In this document: one piece after another, positions 1-6,009 of the stretch
How positions within the stretch are numbered: position 1 is the stretch's first letter
Layout of the letters: each line of letters begins with the position of its first letter
Source: Spirochaetaceae bacterium
GTDB taxonomy: Bacteria > Spirochaetota > Spirochaetia > B11-G9
NCBI GenBank assembly: GCA_030633365.1
Contig: DAOVSY010000096.1
Location: 1 to 9,271 of the forward strand
Direction: 5' to 3'
Length of the DNA: 9,271 nucleotides
The notes under the pieces: generated by a model
Seen by the model: the letters and a program-made list of their open reading frames with translations, nothing else
Told to the model about the DNA's origin: nothing
Databases searched by the model: none
Program-made: the position numbers and the translations under genes

Positions 1-1059
1 GAAGGAATGGGAACTGCATATACAGCAGTTTCTTCTGATTCCGGATATATTGAATCAAATCCTGCAGGCAGCTCTATTCTTGATTATACAGAGTTGACTC
101 TTAATCATAATAACTGGATTGCAGATACCAATATAGAGGGTGTCGTTTACACCACACGATTTGATAATTTAGGTATAGGAATTGGTGGCAAATTTCTCTA
201 TGTCCCTTTTTTAGAGTACAACAGATGGGGGGAAGAAGAAGCAAGCGGCTATTATTCAGAAACTATAGCAACTATGAATCTTTCCTACAATTTCTTTTCC
301 AGTTATTATTTTTATGGACTGTCTTTAGGATTAAATTTAAAAGGTGCTTATAGACATCTTCCTGAAGATATCTACGAAAATCAATCAATTGCTGTGGGTA
401 TGCTGGATATGGGATTTTTATCCCGCATGAATTTCCTCAAATTCTACGCATCACGAGAGAGAAATTTTTCTATTGGGGGTGTTGTGAAAAATTTTGGACC
501 TCCTGCACTCGATGAACCTCTACCAACTATAGCTACAGTCGGTATGTCATATTCTCCTATTAGACCGATTATTATATCTTTTGATTTTAATTATCCTTTT
601 AGCCCCTGGATTGATAGTAATGAATGGGAAAAATGGAATATAGCTGCTGGTATAAATGCAGTTGTTACAGATTTTTTCTCAATTCATGGAGGATTTTCCC
701 ACAGAGGATCAAATCCTAAGTTTACAATAGGAAGTGGTCTGATATTGGAAAAAATTAATCTAAATATAAACTATACACTTGATATGACAACCCAATTGAC
801 TGCAGTTGATAAATTTAGTATAGAAGTCTCTCTTCCTTTAGGTGATAAAGGAAGAAATTCTGATTCAAGAAAAGTAGATGAGTACTATCTTGCCGGACTG
901 GAATCTTATGCAAAAGGAGATCTATTAAAAGCTATTGAGTACTGGCAGGCAGCTTTAGAAATTGATCCAGAATTTCAACCAGCCTCAGAAAATATGCTTG
1001 TTGTAAAAACTGCAATTGCACTGCAAAAAAATATGGAAGCCCTTAATGTGGTTGAATAA
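1..1059 (+). CDS. UPF0164 family outer-membrane barrel protein, 5' partial
   Basis: The reading frame is open to the left edge (Glu-Gly codons precede the ATG at 7), so that ATG is probably internal and the real start with its signal peptide lies outside the window. The visible N-terminus, GTAYTAVSSDSGYIESNPAG, matches the opening of mature UPF0164 proteins, where the barrel begins with a 'YTAV..D.G....NPA' motif. The middle has alternating aromatic and glycine-rich beta strands with turns such as LGIGIGGKFLYVPF, as expected for an outer-membrane beta-barrel. UPF0164 proteins of Treponema are regarded as FadL-like barrels, possibly for hydrophobic nutrients. Residues about 287-340 from the ATG at 7 (DEYYLAGLESYAKGDLLKAI..) form one TPR-like helical hairpin, probably periplasmic. 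Family assignment is from recalled motifs. The substrate is unknown. Confidence 0.85.
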   Translation, partial: EGMGTAYTAVSSDSGYIESNPAGSSILDYTELTLNHNNWIADTNIEGVVYTTRFDNLGIGIGGKFLYVPFLEYNRWGEEEASGYYSETIATMNLSYNFFSSYYFYGLSLGLNLKGAYRHLPEDIYENQSIAVGMLDMGFLSRMNFLKFYASRERNFSIGGVVKNFGPPALDEPLPTIATVGMSYSPIRPIIISFDFNYPFSPWIDSNEWEKWNIAAGINAVVTDFFSIHGGFSHRGSNPKFTIGSGLILEKINLNINYTLDMTTQLTAVDKFSIEVSLPLGDKGRNSDSRKVDEYYLAGLESYAKGDLLKAIEYWQAALEIDPEFQPASENMLVVKTAIALQKNMEALNVVE

Positions 1060-1082
1060 ATTATTAAACTTGTTTAATAATT
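1059..1082. terminator. AT-rich hairpin between convergent genes, possible bidirectional terminator
   Basis: A perfect 11-bp inverted repeat (AATTATTAAAC / GTTTAATAATT) with a TT centre spans the gap between the UPF0164 stop (1057-1059) and the opposing stop (1081-1083). It is followed by ATTTT on the plus strand and by TTTATT on the minus strand. The stem is nearly all A/T and therefore weak. Its position between two convergent stops is the main argument. Confidence 0.4.
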
Positions 1083-1833
1083 ATTTTGGTATTCTTTTTT
1101 TTAATTTTTTATATATAGCAAATAGGGATAAGTCTATTTTATTATCATCCACCCATTTTGACAGCTTATCTTTCTCCTGATCATTCAGATTTTCTATTTT
1201 CTTTTTATAAATTTTCCCTGAAAAATATTTATCAAGATATAATACTAATTGCTTCATATCTTCAGGCTTACTATTTACAAAACTATTATCATCTGAAGCA
1301 GCTAAAGAATTAATTATACTGATTTTATCATTTGATTCGTTAAAATGGAGAATTTTTTCCACCTCTTTAACAAACTCATCTTCTTCAAAAACTATTTTGT
1401 CCATTGCAAGTCTTAAAGATAATCTCTTTTTTGATGATTTTTCGGAGTTTTGATCTTTTTTTACCAGAATAAAAAATACAGCAATTCCTCCGCCAAAAGA
1501 TAAAGCAAGTTCATCAATAATAGGAATAGGATCTCTAATTACAAAAGAAGCTATTAGATAAATAAGAAGAAAAGCTGCTGCAGAAAGAATAAAACGGGGA
1601 ATAAACTTAATATCACTAATCCAGCTTTTAACTGCAGACTCTATTAACCGATACAGATCATTTCTGAACATTGTAAGGCTCTCTACCCTTGGTTCGTTGC
1701 CGTACAATCCTACTATATCGAAACCTTCATCAATTTTCAAAAGAAAATCAGATTCCGAAAAAGGATGAAGAAAAAGAGAAGATCCATCCTTTCTATTTAT
1801 ATGAAATATTGTTAATTTTTTTTTATTATTCAT
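1081..1833 (-). CDS. Hypothetical two-TM membrane protein
   Basis: This 250-residue protein is from no family I recognise. A soluble, mixed N-terminal part (1-76, with FHINRKDGSSLFLHPF near the start) is followed by a hydrophobic hairpin at about 78-99 and 105-124, separated by the short turn RDPIPIIDE. A highly charged C-terminal part (126-250) is rich in Lys, Glu and Asp and is predicted helical, with several KK/EK clusters. Both soluble parts probably face the cytoplasm. The start is supported by an AGGG Shine-Dalgarno 6 nt upstream that overlaps the TAG stop of the preceding gene. The 8-nt gap suggests translational coupling and a shared transcript. It is the last gene of the four-gene minus-strand cluster. 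Function unknown. Confidence 0.8.
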   Translation of the reverse strand: MNNKKKLTIFHINRKDGSSLFLHPFSESDFLLKIDEGFDIVGLYGNEPRVESLTMFRNDLYRLIESAVKSWISDIKFIPRFILSAAAFLLIYLIASFVIRDPIPIIDELALSFGGGIAVFFILVKKDQNSEKSSKKRLSLRLAMDKIVFEEDEFVKEVEKILHFNESNDKISIINSLAASDDNSFVNSKPEDMKQLVLYLDKYFSGKIYKKKIENLNDQEKDKLSKWVDDNKIDLSLFAIYKKLKKRIPK

Positions 1834-1841
1834 TATTATCC

Positions 1842-2378
1842 CTATGATAAAATATATGAAAGCCCTAAATAAGCTTTTCTAAAACTGATTATAACAGTAA
1901 CAGTTAAAGATAAAAAGCCCAAAAAAAGATCAGTTTTAAACCAATGTCCACCAAGAATAAATGCTCCAATAGATGCAACTAAAATTATCAATAACATAAT
2001 TGCTGCAAATCTGTTTTTCTTTTGTAAACTTATTCTAAACAAAATTTCAAAATACATTACTCCACCTAATGAAATAAAAATTATTATCTTATTCCAAATA
2101 AGTATCTGATTTCCAAGAAAAATATTAATAATTACTTTTATAAGAGAAAAATATGTAATAAATGAAATACCAAGAAAAAAAAGATTCCATAAAAGATCTA
2201 ATTTTATATATTTTGCTTTTTTTTCAGAACTCTCTCCTGTAGAGGAATGACTCTGATAACCTGAATACAGTAAGAAAATTCCTATACCCAAAGGAGCAGT
2301 TATTTTTAATACTATCCCGGAGAGAATTAGAGCCCCTGTACCAAGAAAATATAAAGAATTCTCATAGATATCAGCCAT
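1842..2378 (-). CDS. Hypothetical polytopic integral membrane protein
   Basis: This 178-residue, very hydrophobic protein has five or six likely transmembrane helices, at about 9-25, 29-42, 63-87, 95-117, 124-143 and 149-167. A short polar loop rich in Ser and Lys (QSHSSTGESSEKKAK, 42-56) sits between the second and third. I see no signal peptidase site, catalytic motif or transporter signature. The first eight bases overlap the end of the ankyrin gene (ATGGCTGA), with GGATAAAGAGA just upstream as a possible ribosome site, so the two are probably translationally coupled. It is followed 8 nt later by another membrane protein. The arrangement suggests it works with both neighbours, perhaps as a membrane partner of the ankyrin protein, but that is inference. 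Confidence 0.8.
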   Translation of the reverse strand: MADIYENSLYFLGTGALILSGIVLKITAPLGIGIFLLYSGYQSHSSTGESSEKKAKYIKLDLLWNLFFLGISFITYFSLIKVIINIFLGNQILIWNKIIIFISLGGVMYFEILFRISLQKKNRFAAIMLLIILVASIGAFILGGHWFKTDLFLGFLSLTVTVIISFRKAYLGLSYILS

Positions 2379-3258
2379 TCTCTTTATCCATAATTAACAA
2401 TACCTTTTCAAGTTTAAACAGTTCAGCATATTTTCTGGCAGACATCCCCAAATCGTCTTTAATAGTAATATCTGCGCCTGATTCAATTAGTACAATAGCA
2501 GAATCCTCTGCCTGGCGACCTACAGAAAGAACAAGAGCGGTTTGGCCGGATTTACTCTTTAGATCAAGTTCAGCTCCTGCTTTTATCAATTTAATCAGAA
2601 TTTCTGTGTTTGACTCTGCAGCAGCGTCCATTAAAGGAGTATTACCCCTGTCTCCACTAATACTATTTATATTGGAACCTTTATCCAAAAGAATAGAGGC
2701 AATATTGATATGGCCCTTTCTTATTGCAATATTCAGCAGGGAAACACCAGTTGTGTCACAAATATTTGGAGAAAACCCTGCATTTAGAAACTGTTCCAAT
2801 GCCAGACTTTCACCTTCAGATACAATATCAAATAGATCTCTATTACTAAGCTCAAAGCCCATTTCAAGGATTTTTTCTTTTGCTTCTTCTATATATTTTG
2901 CATTTTTTATTCTTACAAATTCAGCCAAAATATATTCTTTTAGTTTATTCTCACTGGAGATAAGGACAGCTTTACCATTACAGGAAGGAATATTTTCGTT
3001 TTGATTACCAAATATTACAAAAGGTTTATTAAGACCTGAAAAAAATCCTGTGGAAAAAATTATTTCCGTATTAAAAATTGAATTATTATCCCAGATAATA
3101 ATAATCAGATCATTTTTCTCCAGGCAAGAAGAAAGACCGGATTTATGCTTGATATCATTACTGTAAATCGTAGGATTAGACCCAAATTGGCGGCACAAAG
3201 CTTTAATTTTCTCTGCTGTTTCAATTTTTTGGGAACTACTTAGAATCAAGACTTTCAT
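2371..3258 (-). CDS. Ankyrin-repeat protein with N-terminal TIR/deoxyribosyltransferase-like domain
   Basis: This is a two-part protein of 295 residues. Residues 1-118 look like a small Rossmann/flavodoxin-type fold: strand VLILSS (3-8), helix 12-26, strand 29-33, strand DLIIIIWDN (50-58), helix with Glu65 in NTEIIFSTGFFSGLNKPFVI, then strands at 79-84 and 97-101. The 'E....G...G..KP.V' pattern resembles the active-site helix of nucleoside 2-deoxyribosyltransferases and of TIR-like NADases, with Glu65 as the candidate catalytic residue. Homology is not proven. Residues about 140-290 are four to five ankyrin repeats (for example GNTPLMDAAAESNTEILIKL and SGQTALVLS). There is no signal peptide or TM, so it is cytoplasmic. 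No good Shine-Dalgarno precedes the ATG; it follows the TrpR-family gene by 29 nt. Ankyrin repeats usually bind proteins, here perhaps the downstream membrane proteins. Confidence 0.85.
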   Translation of the reverse strand: MKVLILSSSQKIETAEKIKALCRQFGSNPTIYSNDIKHKSGLSSCLEKNDLIIIIWDNNSIFNTEIIFSTGFFSGLNKPFVIFGNQNENIPSCNGKAVLISSENKLKEYILAEFVRIKNAKYIEEAKEKILEMGFELSNRDLFDIVSEGESLALEQFLNAGFSPNICDTTGVSLLNIAIRKGHINIASILLDKGSNINSISGDRGNTPLMDAAAESNTEILIKLIKAGAELDLKSKSGQTALVLSVGRQAEDSAIVLIESGADITIKDDLGMSARKYAELFKLEKVLLIMDKENG

Positions 3259-3287
3259 ACATCGAACATCGGCATATTATTCCGGAT

Positions 3288-3581
3288 TCAAAGCTTTTTA
3301 TATTCTTCAATCATAACAGCAAAAGAAGAATCTTCTTTCTTAAGTTCCTTTGATCCTCTTGTTATATTACATAGACTTAAACCAAGTTCCCTGGCTATAT
3401 TCCTCTGACTCATACCAGCATCAAGAAGTCTTACAAGAGCCCACCTGTTTGCAACCCCTGTAGTTTCAGAATTAGTAAGCAGGCTCTTTAAAAAGTTTTC
3501 TATTAGTACGGGATCGGTACACGCAGCCAGAGTTTGTGAGAGTTCCTGCATGGCATTTTCATTTATTTTTCGCTCTTCCAT
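3288..3581 (-). CDS. trpR: Trp repressor (TrpR/YerC) family transcriptional regulator
   Basis: This 97-residue protein has the TrpR fold throughout. LLT (34-36) matches the dimer/corepressor-pocket segment of E. coli TrpR. Arg46 in VANRW is the likely counterpart of Arg54. MSQRNIARELGLSLCNITRG (57-76) is the helix-turn-helix, ending in the characteristic ITRGS that carries the tryptophan-contacting Arg-Gly. The turn before the HTH is one residue shorter than in E. coli, as in the YerC/YecD branch, and the residue equivalent to Ser88 is Glu. DNA binding is therefore very likely, but L-tryptophan as corepressor is only probable. It opens the minus-strand operon and no trp biosynthetic genes lie in the window. 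No Shine-Dalgarno is present, and the promoter sits so close that the mRNA may be leaderless. Confidence 0.85.
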   Translation of the reverse strand: MEERKINENAMQELSQTLAACTDPVLIENFLKSLLTNSETTGVANRWALVRLLDAGMSQRNIARELGLSLCNITRGSKELKKEDSSFAVMIEEYKKL

Positions 3582-3589
3582 ATCTATCT

Positions 3590-3617
3590 AATATACAACA
3601 CTTAGCGATTCTGTCAA
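3590..3617 (-). promoter_or_regulatory. Sigma70-type promoter of the trpR-family operon
   Basis: On the minus strand a perfect -35 TTGACA (3617-3612) is followed after 16 nt by TATATT (3595-3590). Transcription would start near 3583, leaving only about 2 nt before the ATG at 3581, which fits the lack of a ribosome-binding site. The half-sites CTAA (3605-3602) and TTAG (3591-3588) flank the spacer and -10 as an inverted repeat, and could be a weak autoregulatory operator. Confidence 0.65.
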
Positions 3618-3638
3618 TAGAAACAAATGAAAACATCA

Positions 3639-3665
3639 AGACTCTCACATAAGGGCGTCTTTACA
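3639..3665. repeat. Degenerate REP-like hairpin between divergent promoters
   Basis: AGACTCTC (3639-3646) and GGGCGTCT (3653-3660) form an imperfect stem (6 of 8 pairs) around ACATAA, followed by TTACA. The right arm GGGCGTCT-TA is the same as the right arm of the element at the end of the window (9261-9271, GGGCGTCTGTA). This suggests a decayed copy of the same repeat. It lies between the -35 boxes of the two divergent promoters. Confidence 0.4.
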
Positions 3666-3680
3666 GGAAAGTGGGATTCC

Positions 3681-3709
3681 TTGAAACAAGAAGGAAAATA
3701 TTATATTCT
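3681..3709 (+). promoter_or_regulatory. Putative promoter of the PHP phosphoesterase gene
   Basis: TTGAAA (3681-3686) and TATTCT (3704-3709) are separated by 17 nt. The expected start site near 3716 is about 3 nt before the ATG at 3719. This again predicts a leaderless or nearly leaderless mRNA and agrees with the absence of a Shine-Dalgarno there. Confidence 0.5.
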
Positions 3710-3718
3710 TCTACACAT

Positions 3719-4486
3719 ATGAATAATTTTCACACTCACACATGGCGGTGCAAACATGCTTCAGGAACAGTAAAAGACTATGTCGATGCTGGTATAAAAA
3801 ATAATATGAAAATACTGGGAATGAGTGATCACACACCCCTTCCAGACAACAGGTGGTCCCATGTAAGAATGGATATGTCTGAACTGGACGCCTATGAAGA
3901 AGAATTCAAGGAAGCAGAAACAGAAGATATTGTCCTTTTAAAAGGGCTCGAATGTGAATGGGATCCTATATATGAAGGATTTTACAAAGATGAACTATTG
4001 GGAGAAAGAAATTTTGACTTTCTTGTAGGTTCAGTTCATTACATTAAAAATAGTGGAGACTGGGGATATTTGAGTGAAATTCGCACGGCGAAACATCTGG
4101 CTAATTATGCTGAGATTTTAATTGAAACTATGCGAACAGGTATTTTTAGTTATATCGCTCACCCTGATGGATTTGGAGCTGGTTATATGAAATGGGATAG
4201 TAATGCAGAAGCTTGTTCTATTGATATTCTTACAGCAGCAGAGGAACTATCAATACCATTGGAAATAAACGGTTATGGATTACGTAAAAATAAGATTATA
4301 ACACCCCATGGAGAAAGATCAGTTTACCCTTTATTAAATTTTTGGGAATTAGCATCTAAATTTAATATCAAGGCAATTTGTAATTCAGACGCACACAGAT
4401 CTCAGGATGTAGATGCTTCAATTAAAGAATGTAGAGAAATTGCTGATAAATTTAATATCAAGTTAATAGATGATATAAGGAAATAG
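3719..4486 (+). CDS. PHP-domain phosphoesterase, histidinol-phosphatase (HisK/HisJ) type
   Basis: This 255-residue protein has the complete set of PHP metal-ligand motifs: HTHT (His5, His7) and CKH (His13) at the N-terminus, MSDH (Asp37, His38), LECE (Glu78/Glu80), GSVHY (His107), IAHPD (His148) and NSDAH (Asp224, His226). These bind a metal cluster in the TIM-like barrel. The opening 'NFHTHTWRCKHASGTVKDYV' is typical of the histidinol-phosphatase PHP family, which hydrolyses histidinol phosphate in histidine synthesis. No his genes are adjacent, so the substrate is inferred and another phosphate ester is possible. The frame also allows a GTG start at 3671, adding 16 residues. I prefer the ATG at 3719 because PHP proteins begin directly with the HTHT strand and a good promoter overlaps the would-be extension. 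Confidence 0.88.
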   Translation: MNNFHTHTWRCKHASGTVKDYVDAGIKNNMKILGMSDHTPLPDNRWSHVRMDMSELDAYEEEFKEAETEDIVLLKGLECEWDPIYEGFYKDELLGERNFDFLVGSVHYIKNSGDWGYLSEIRTAKHLANYAEILIETMRTGIFSYIAHPDGFGAGYMKWDSNAEACSIDILTAAEELSIPLEINGYGLRKNKIITPHGERSVYPLLNFWELASKFNIKAICNSDAHRSQDVDASIKECREIADKFNIKLIDDIRK

Positions 4487-4515
4487 TAGTTTTAGGAAAA
4501 ATACTCTAATATATT

Positions 4516-4538
4516 TATTAAATTTAATATTTTATATT
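4516..4538 (+). promoter_or_regulatory. AT palindrome beside a possible -10 box upstream of the four-Cys gene
   Basis: TATTAAATTTAATA (4516-4529) is a perfect 14-bp palindrome lying just before TATATT (4533-4538), a possible -10 for the small cysteine protein. No convincing -35 accompanies it, so it may be an activated or extended promoter with an operator, or simply chance in AT-rich DNA. A second inverted repeat (ACTTAAA/TTTAAGT, 4552-4570) sits in the putative leader just before the ribosome site. Confidence 0.25.
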
Positions 4539-4583
4539 GATTTATCATTCAACTTAAATTAGTTTTAAGTCATAGAGGTATAT

Positions 4584-4802
4584 ATGCAGGAATGTGAATT
4601 GATTGAGAGTTGCCCCTTTTATAATGGACAGTTAGAAGGTGATAAAGAACAAATAGAAGAAATGAAAGAAAAATATTGCAGAAAAAATAATTTAAACTGC
4701 GCAAGGTACATGATATTTATGGCCCTTGGCAGGGAAAGTATACCGAAAGAACTATTTCCTCATCAAAAAGACAGAGCATACGAAGTAATAAGCCTGGGAT
4801 AA
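4584..4802 (+). CDS. Small four-cysteine protein, possible metal or Fe-S binder
   Basis: This 72-residue soluble protein has four cysteines arranged C4-x5-C10-P and C32-x6-C39-ARYM. The motifs 'CELIESCPFY' and 'YCRKNNLNCARYM', followed by a proline-containing tail (ESIPKELFPHQ), recall small conserved hypothetical proteins of spirochaetes and other anaerobes. The four cysteines could hold a zinc ion or a [4Fe-4S] cluster. The start is supported by AGAGG 5 nt upstream of the ATG. It precedes a PAS histidine kinase by 83 nt on the same strand, so a role as a redox or metal partner in signalling is conceivable but unproven. I know of no characterised member. Confidence 0.8.
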   Translation: MQECELIESCPFYNGQLEGDKEQIEEMKEKYCRKNNLNCARYMIFMALGRESIPKELFPHQKDRAYEVISLG

Positions 4803-4814
4803 AAAAATATATTC

Positions 4815-4843
4815 TTTAACTTCCTATACCTGAATGTTATACT
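4815..4843 (+). promoter_or_regulatory. Putative promoter of the histidine kinase gene
   Basis: TTTAAC (4815-4820) and TATACT (4838-4843) are 17 nt apart, with a predicted start near 4850 and a leader of about 36 nt carrying the AAAGGTGG ribosome site. The -10 is good and the -35 poor, so the kinase may also be read from the upstream gene. Confidence 0.4.
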
Positions 4844-4885
4844 GAACTTGTTTTTAAAATAGGAATTTAAAAAAGGTGGAATTCT

Positions 4886-5959
4886 GTGGATTTAACAAAA
4901 CACTGGCAGCATATAATAAAATCTTCTCCAGATGGGATTACCATAACTGATACCAAAGGTAAAGTTCTATTTGTATCAGATACTATTATACAAATTTTTG
5001 GTGCAAAAACAGAAAAAGATATTTTAGGTACAAATTTAATAGACTGGATTCATCCTGAAGACAGAGAAAAAGCAACTTTCTACATTAAAAACGCTTTAAA
5101 AGAGATTTCTACAAGTGGTGCTTCCGAATATAGAATGATCCCAATGGATAATACACATCTTTATCTTGAAAGTAAGGGAAAAGCTTTAAAGGACTTTAAT
5201 AATAATATTATAGGAATGATATACAGCAGCAGAGATATCACTGAAAGAAAAAAACTTGAGAAAAATCATTTACATAAATCTAAGCATCAATCTATAGAAC
5301 TACTTGCAGGCAGCATTGCTCATGATTTTAACAATATTCTAACTACTATCATGGGGCATATAAGTTTAATAAAAATGGATTTAACAGCTAAAAGTAATTT
5401 GCATTTAAACCTTGATGAAACAGAAAAAGCTATTACCCAGGCAAAACTTATAACAGAACAACTTTCATCCCTTGCGAATGGAGGCTCACCTGTATTTTCA
5501 ACTTTTTCAATAAACAATTTGCTGAAAGAAGTATTAGAATTAATTATTCCAGATACAAATATAGAGTTCAATATTAGTAATTACAAGTCAACTATTAATG
5601 TATATGCAGATAGATCCCAACTTAATCGGGTACTAAGTAATTTGTTTCTTAATGCAATTGAATCTATGCCTGATGGTGGTAAAATTGAAACAAATATATC
5701 GAAAATTAAAGGATTTAAACATAAATTTCTTAATGATAAAAATGAATATTTATATCTATCAATTCGAGATACTGGTAAAGGCATAAGTAAAAAGGATATG
5801 CCACAGATATTTGACCCTTACTTTAGTACCAAATCCAGAGGAACAGGACTTGGGCTATATTCTGCTTTTTCAATTATTAAAAATCACAAAGGTCATTTAA
5901 TTGCATCTTCCAATCCACCTGAAGGTTCTGTATTTTCAATCTACCTTCCTCTGGAATAA
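4886..5959 (+). CDS. Soluble PAS-domain sensor histidine kinase
   Basis: This 357-residue cytoplasmic kinase has no signal peptide or TM. The PAS domain covers residues about 5-120 (SSPDGITITDTKGKVLFVSD at the start, SSRDITERKKLE at the end). The dimerisation and phosphoacceptor helix has the H-box SIAHDFNNILTTIMGH with His146, of the NtrB-like 'HDFNN' type. The catalytic ATPase domain shows the N-box NLFLNAIESMPDGG (252-265), the G1 box DTGKG (295-299), the F-box IFDPYFSTK and the G2 box GTGLG (319-323). All parts for autophosphorylation are present. There is no receiver domain and no response regulator gene nearby, so it is an orphan kinase. The start codon is GTG, chosen because AAAGGTGG lies 6 nt upstream. 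The PAS ligand cannot be read from the sequence. Confidence 0.93.
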   Translation: MDLTKHWQHIIKSSPDGITITDTKGKVLFVSDTIIQIFGAKTEKDILGTNLIDWIHPEDREKATFYIKNALKEISTSGASEYRMIPMDNTHLYLESKGKALKDFNNNIIGMIYSSRDITERKKLEKNHLHKSKHQSIELLAGSIAHDFNNILTTIMGHISLIKMDLTAKSNLHLNLDETEKAITQAKLITEQLSSLANGGSPVFSTFSINNLLKEVLELIIPDTNIEFNISNYKSTINVYADRSQLNRVLSNLFLNAIESMPDGGKIETNISKIKGFKHKFLNDKNEYLYLSIRDTGKGISKKDMPQIFDPYFSTKSRGTGLGLYSAFSIIKNHKGHLIASSNPPEGSVFSIYLPLE

Positions 5960-6009
5960 ACGAAAATTTTATATTAAGATAAGCGCCATATATTTAAAGG
6001 ATAGAACTA

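Noticed and set aside
2606..3004. A 132-codon open frame on the plus strand opposite the ankyrin gene
   Set aside because: It is fully antisense to a gene with clear ankyrin repeats, shows no domain of its own and has no ribosome site. It is a shadow frame.
3671..3718. GTG start giving the PHP protein 16 extra residues
   Set aside because: The extension is not PHP-like, its AGGA lies too close to the GTG, and a good promoter overlaps it. The ATG at 3719 starts right before the HTHT strand.
5320..5784. Two minus-strand open frames (83 and 67 codons) opposite the histidine kinase
   Set aside because: Both lie antisense to the H-box and ATPase regions and show no recognisable protein features.
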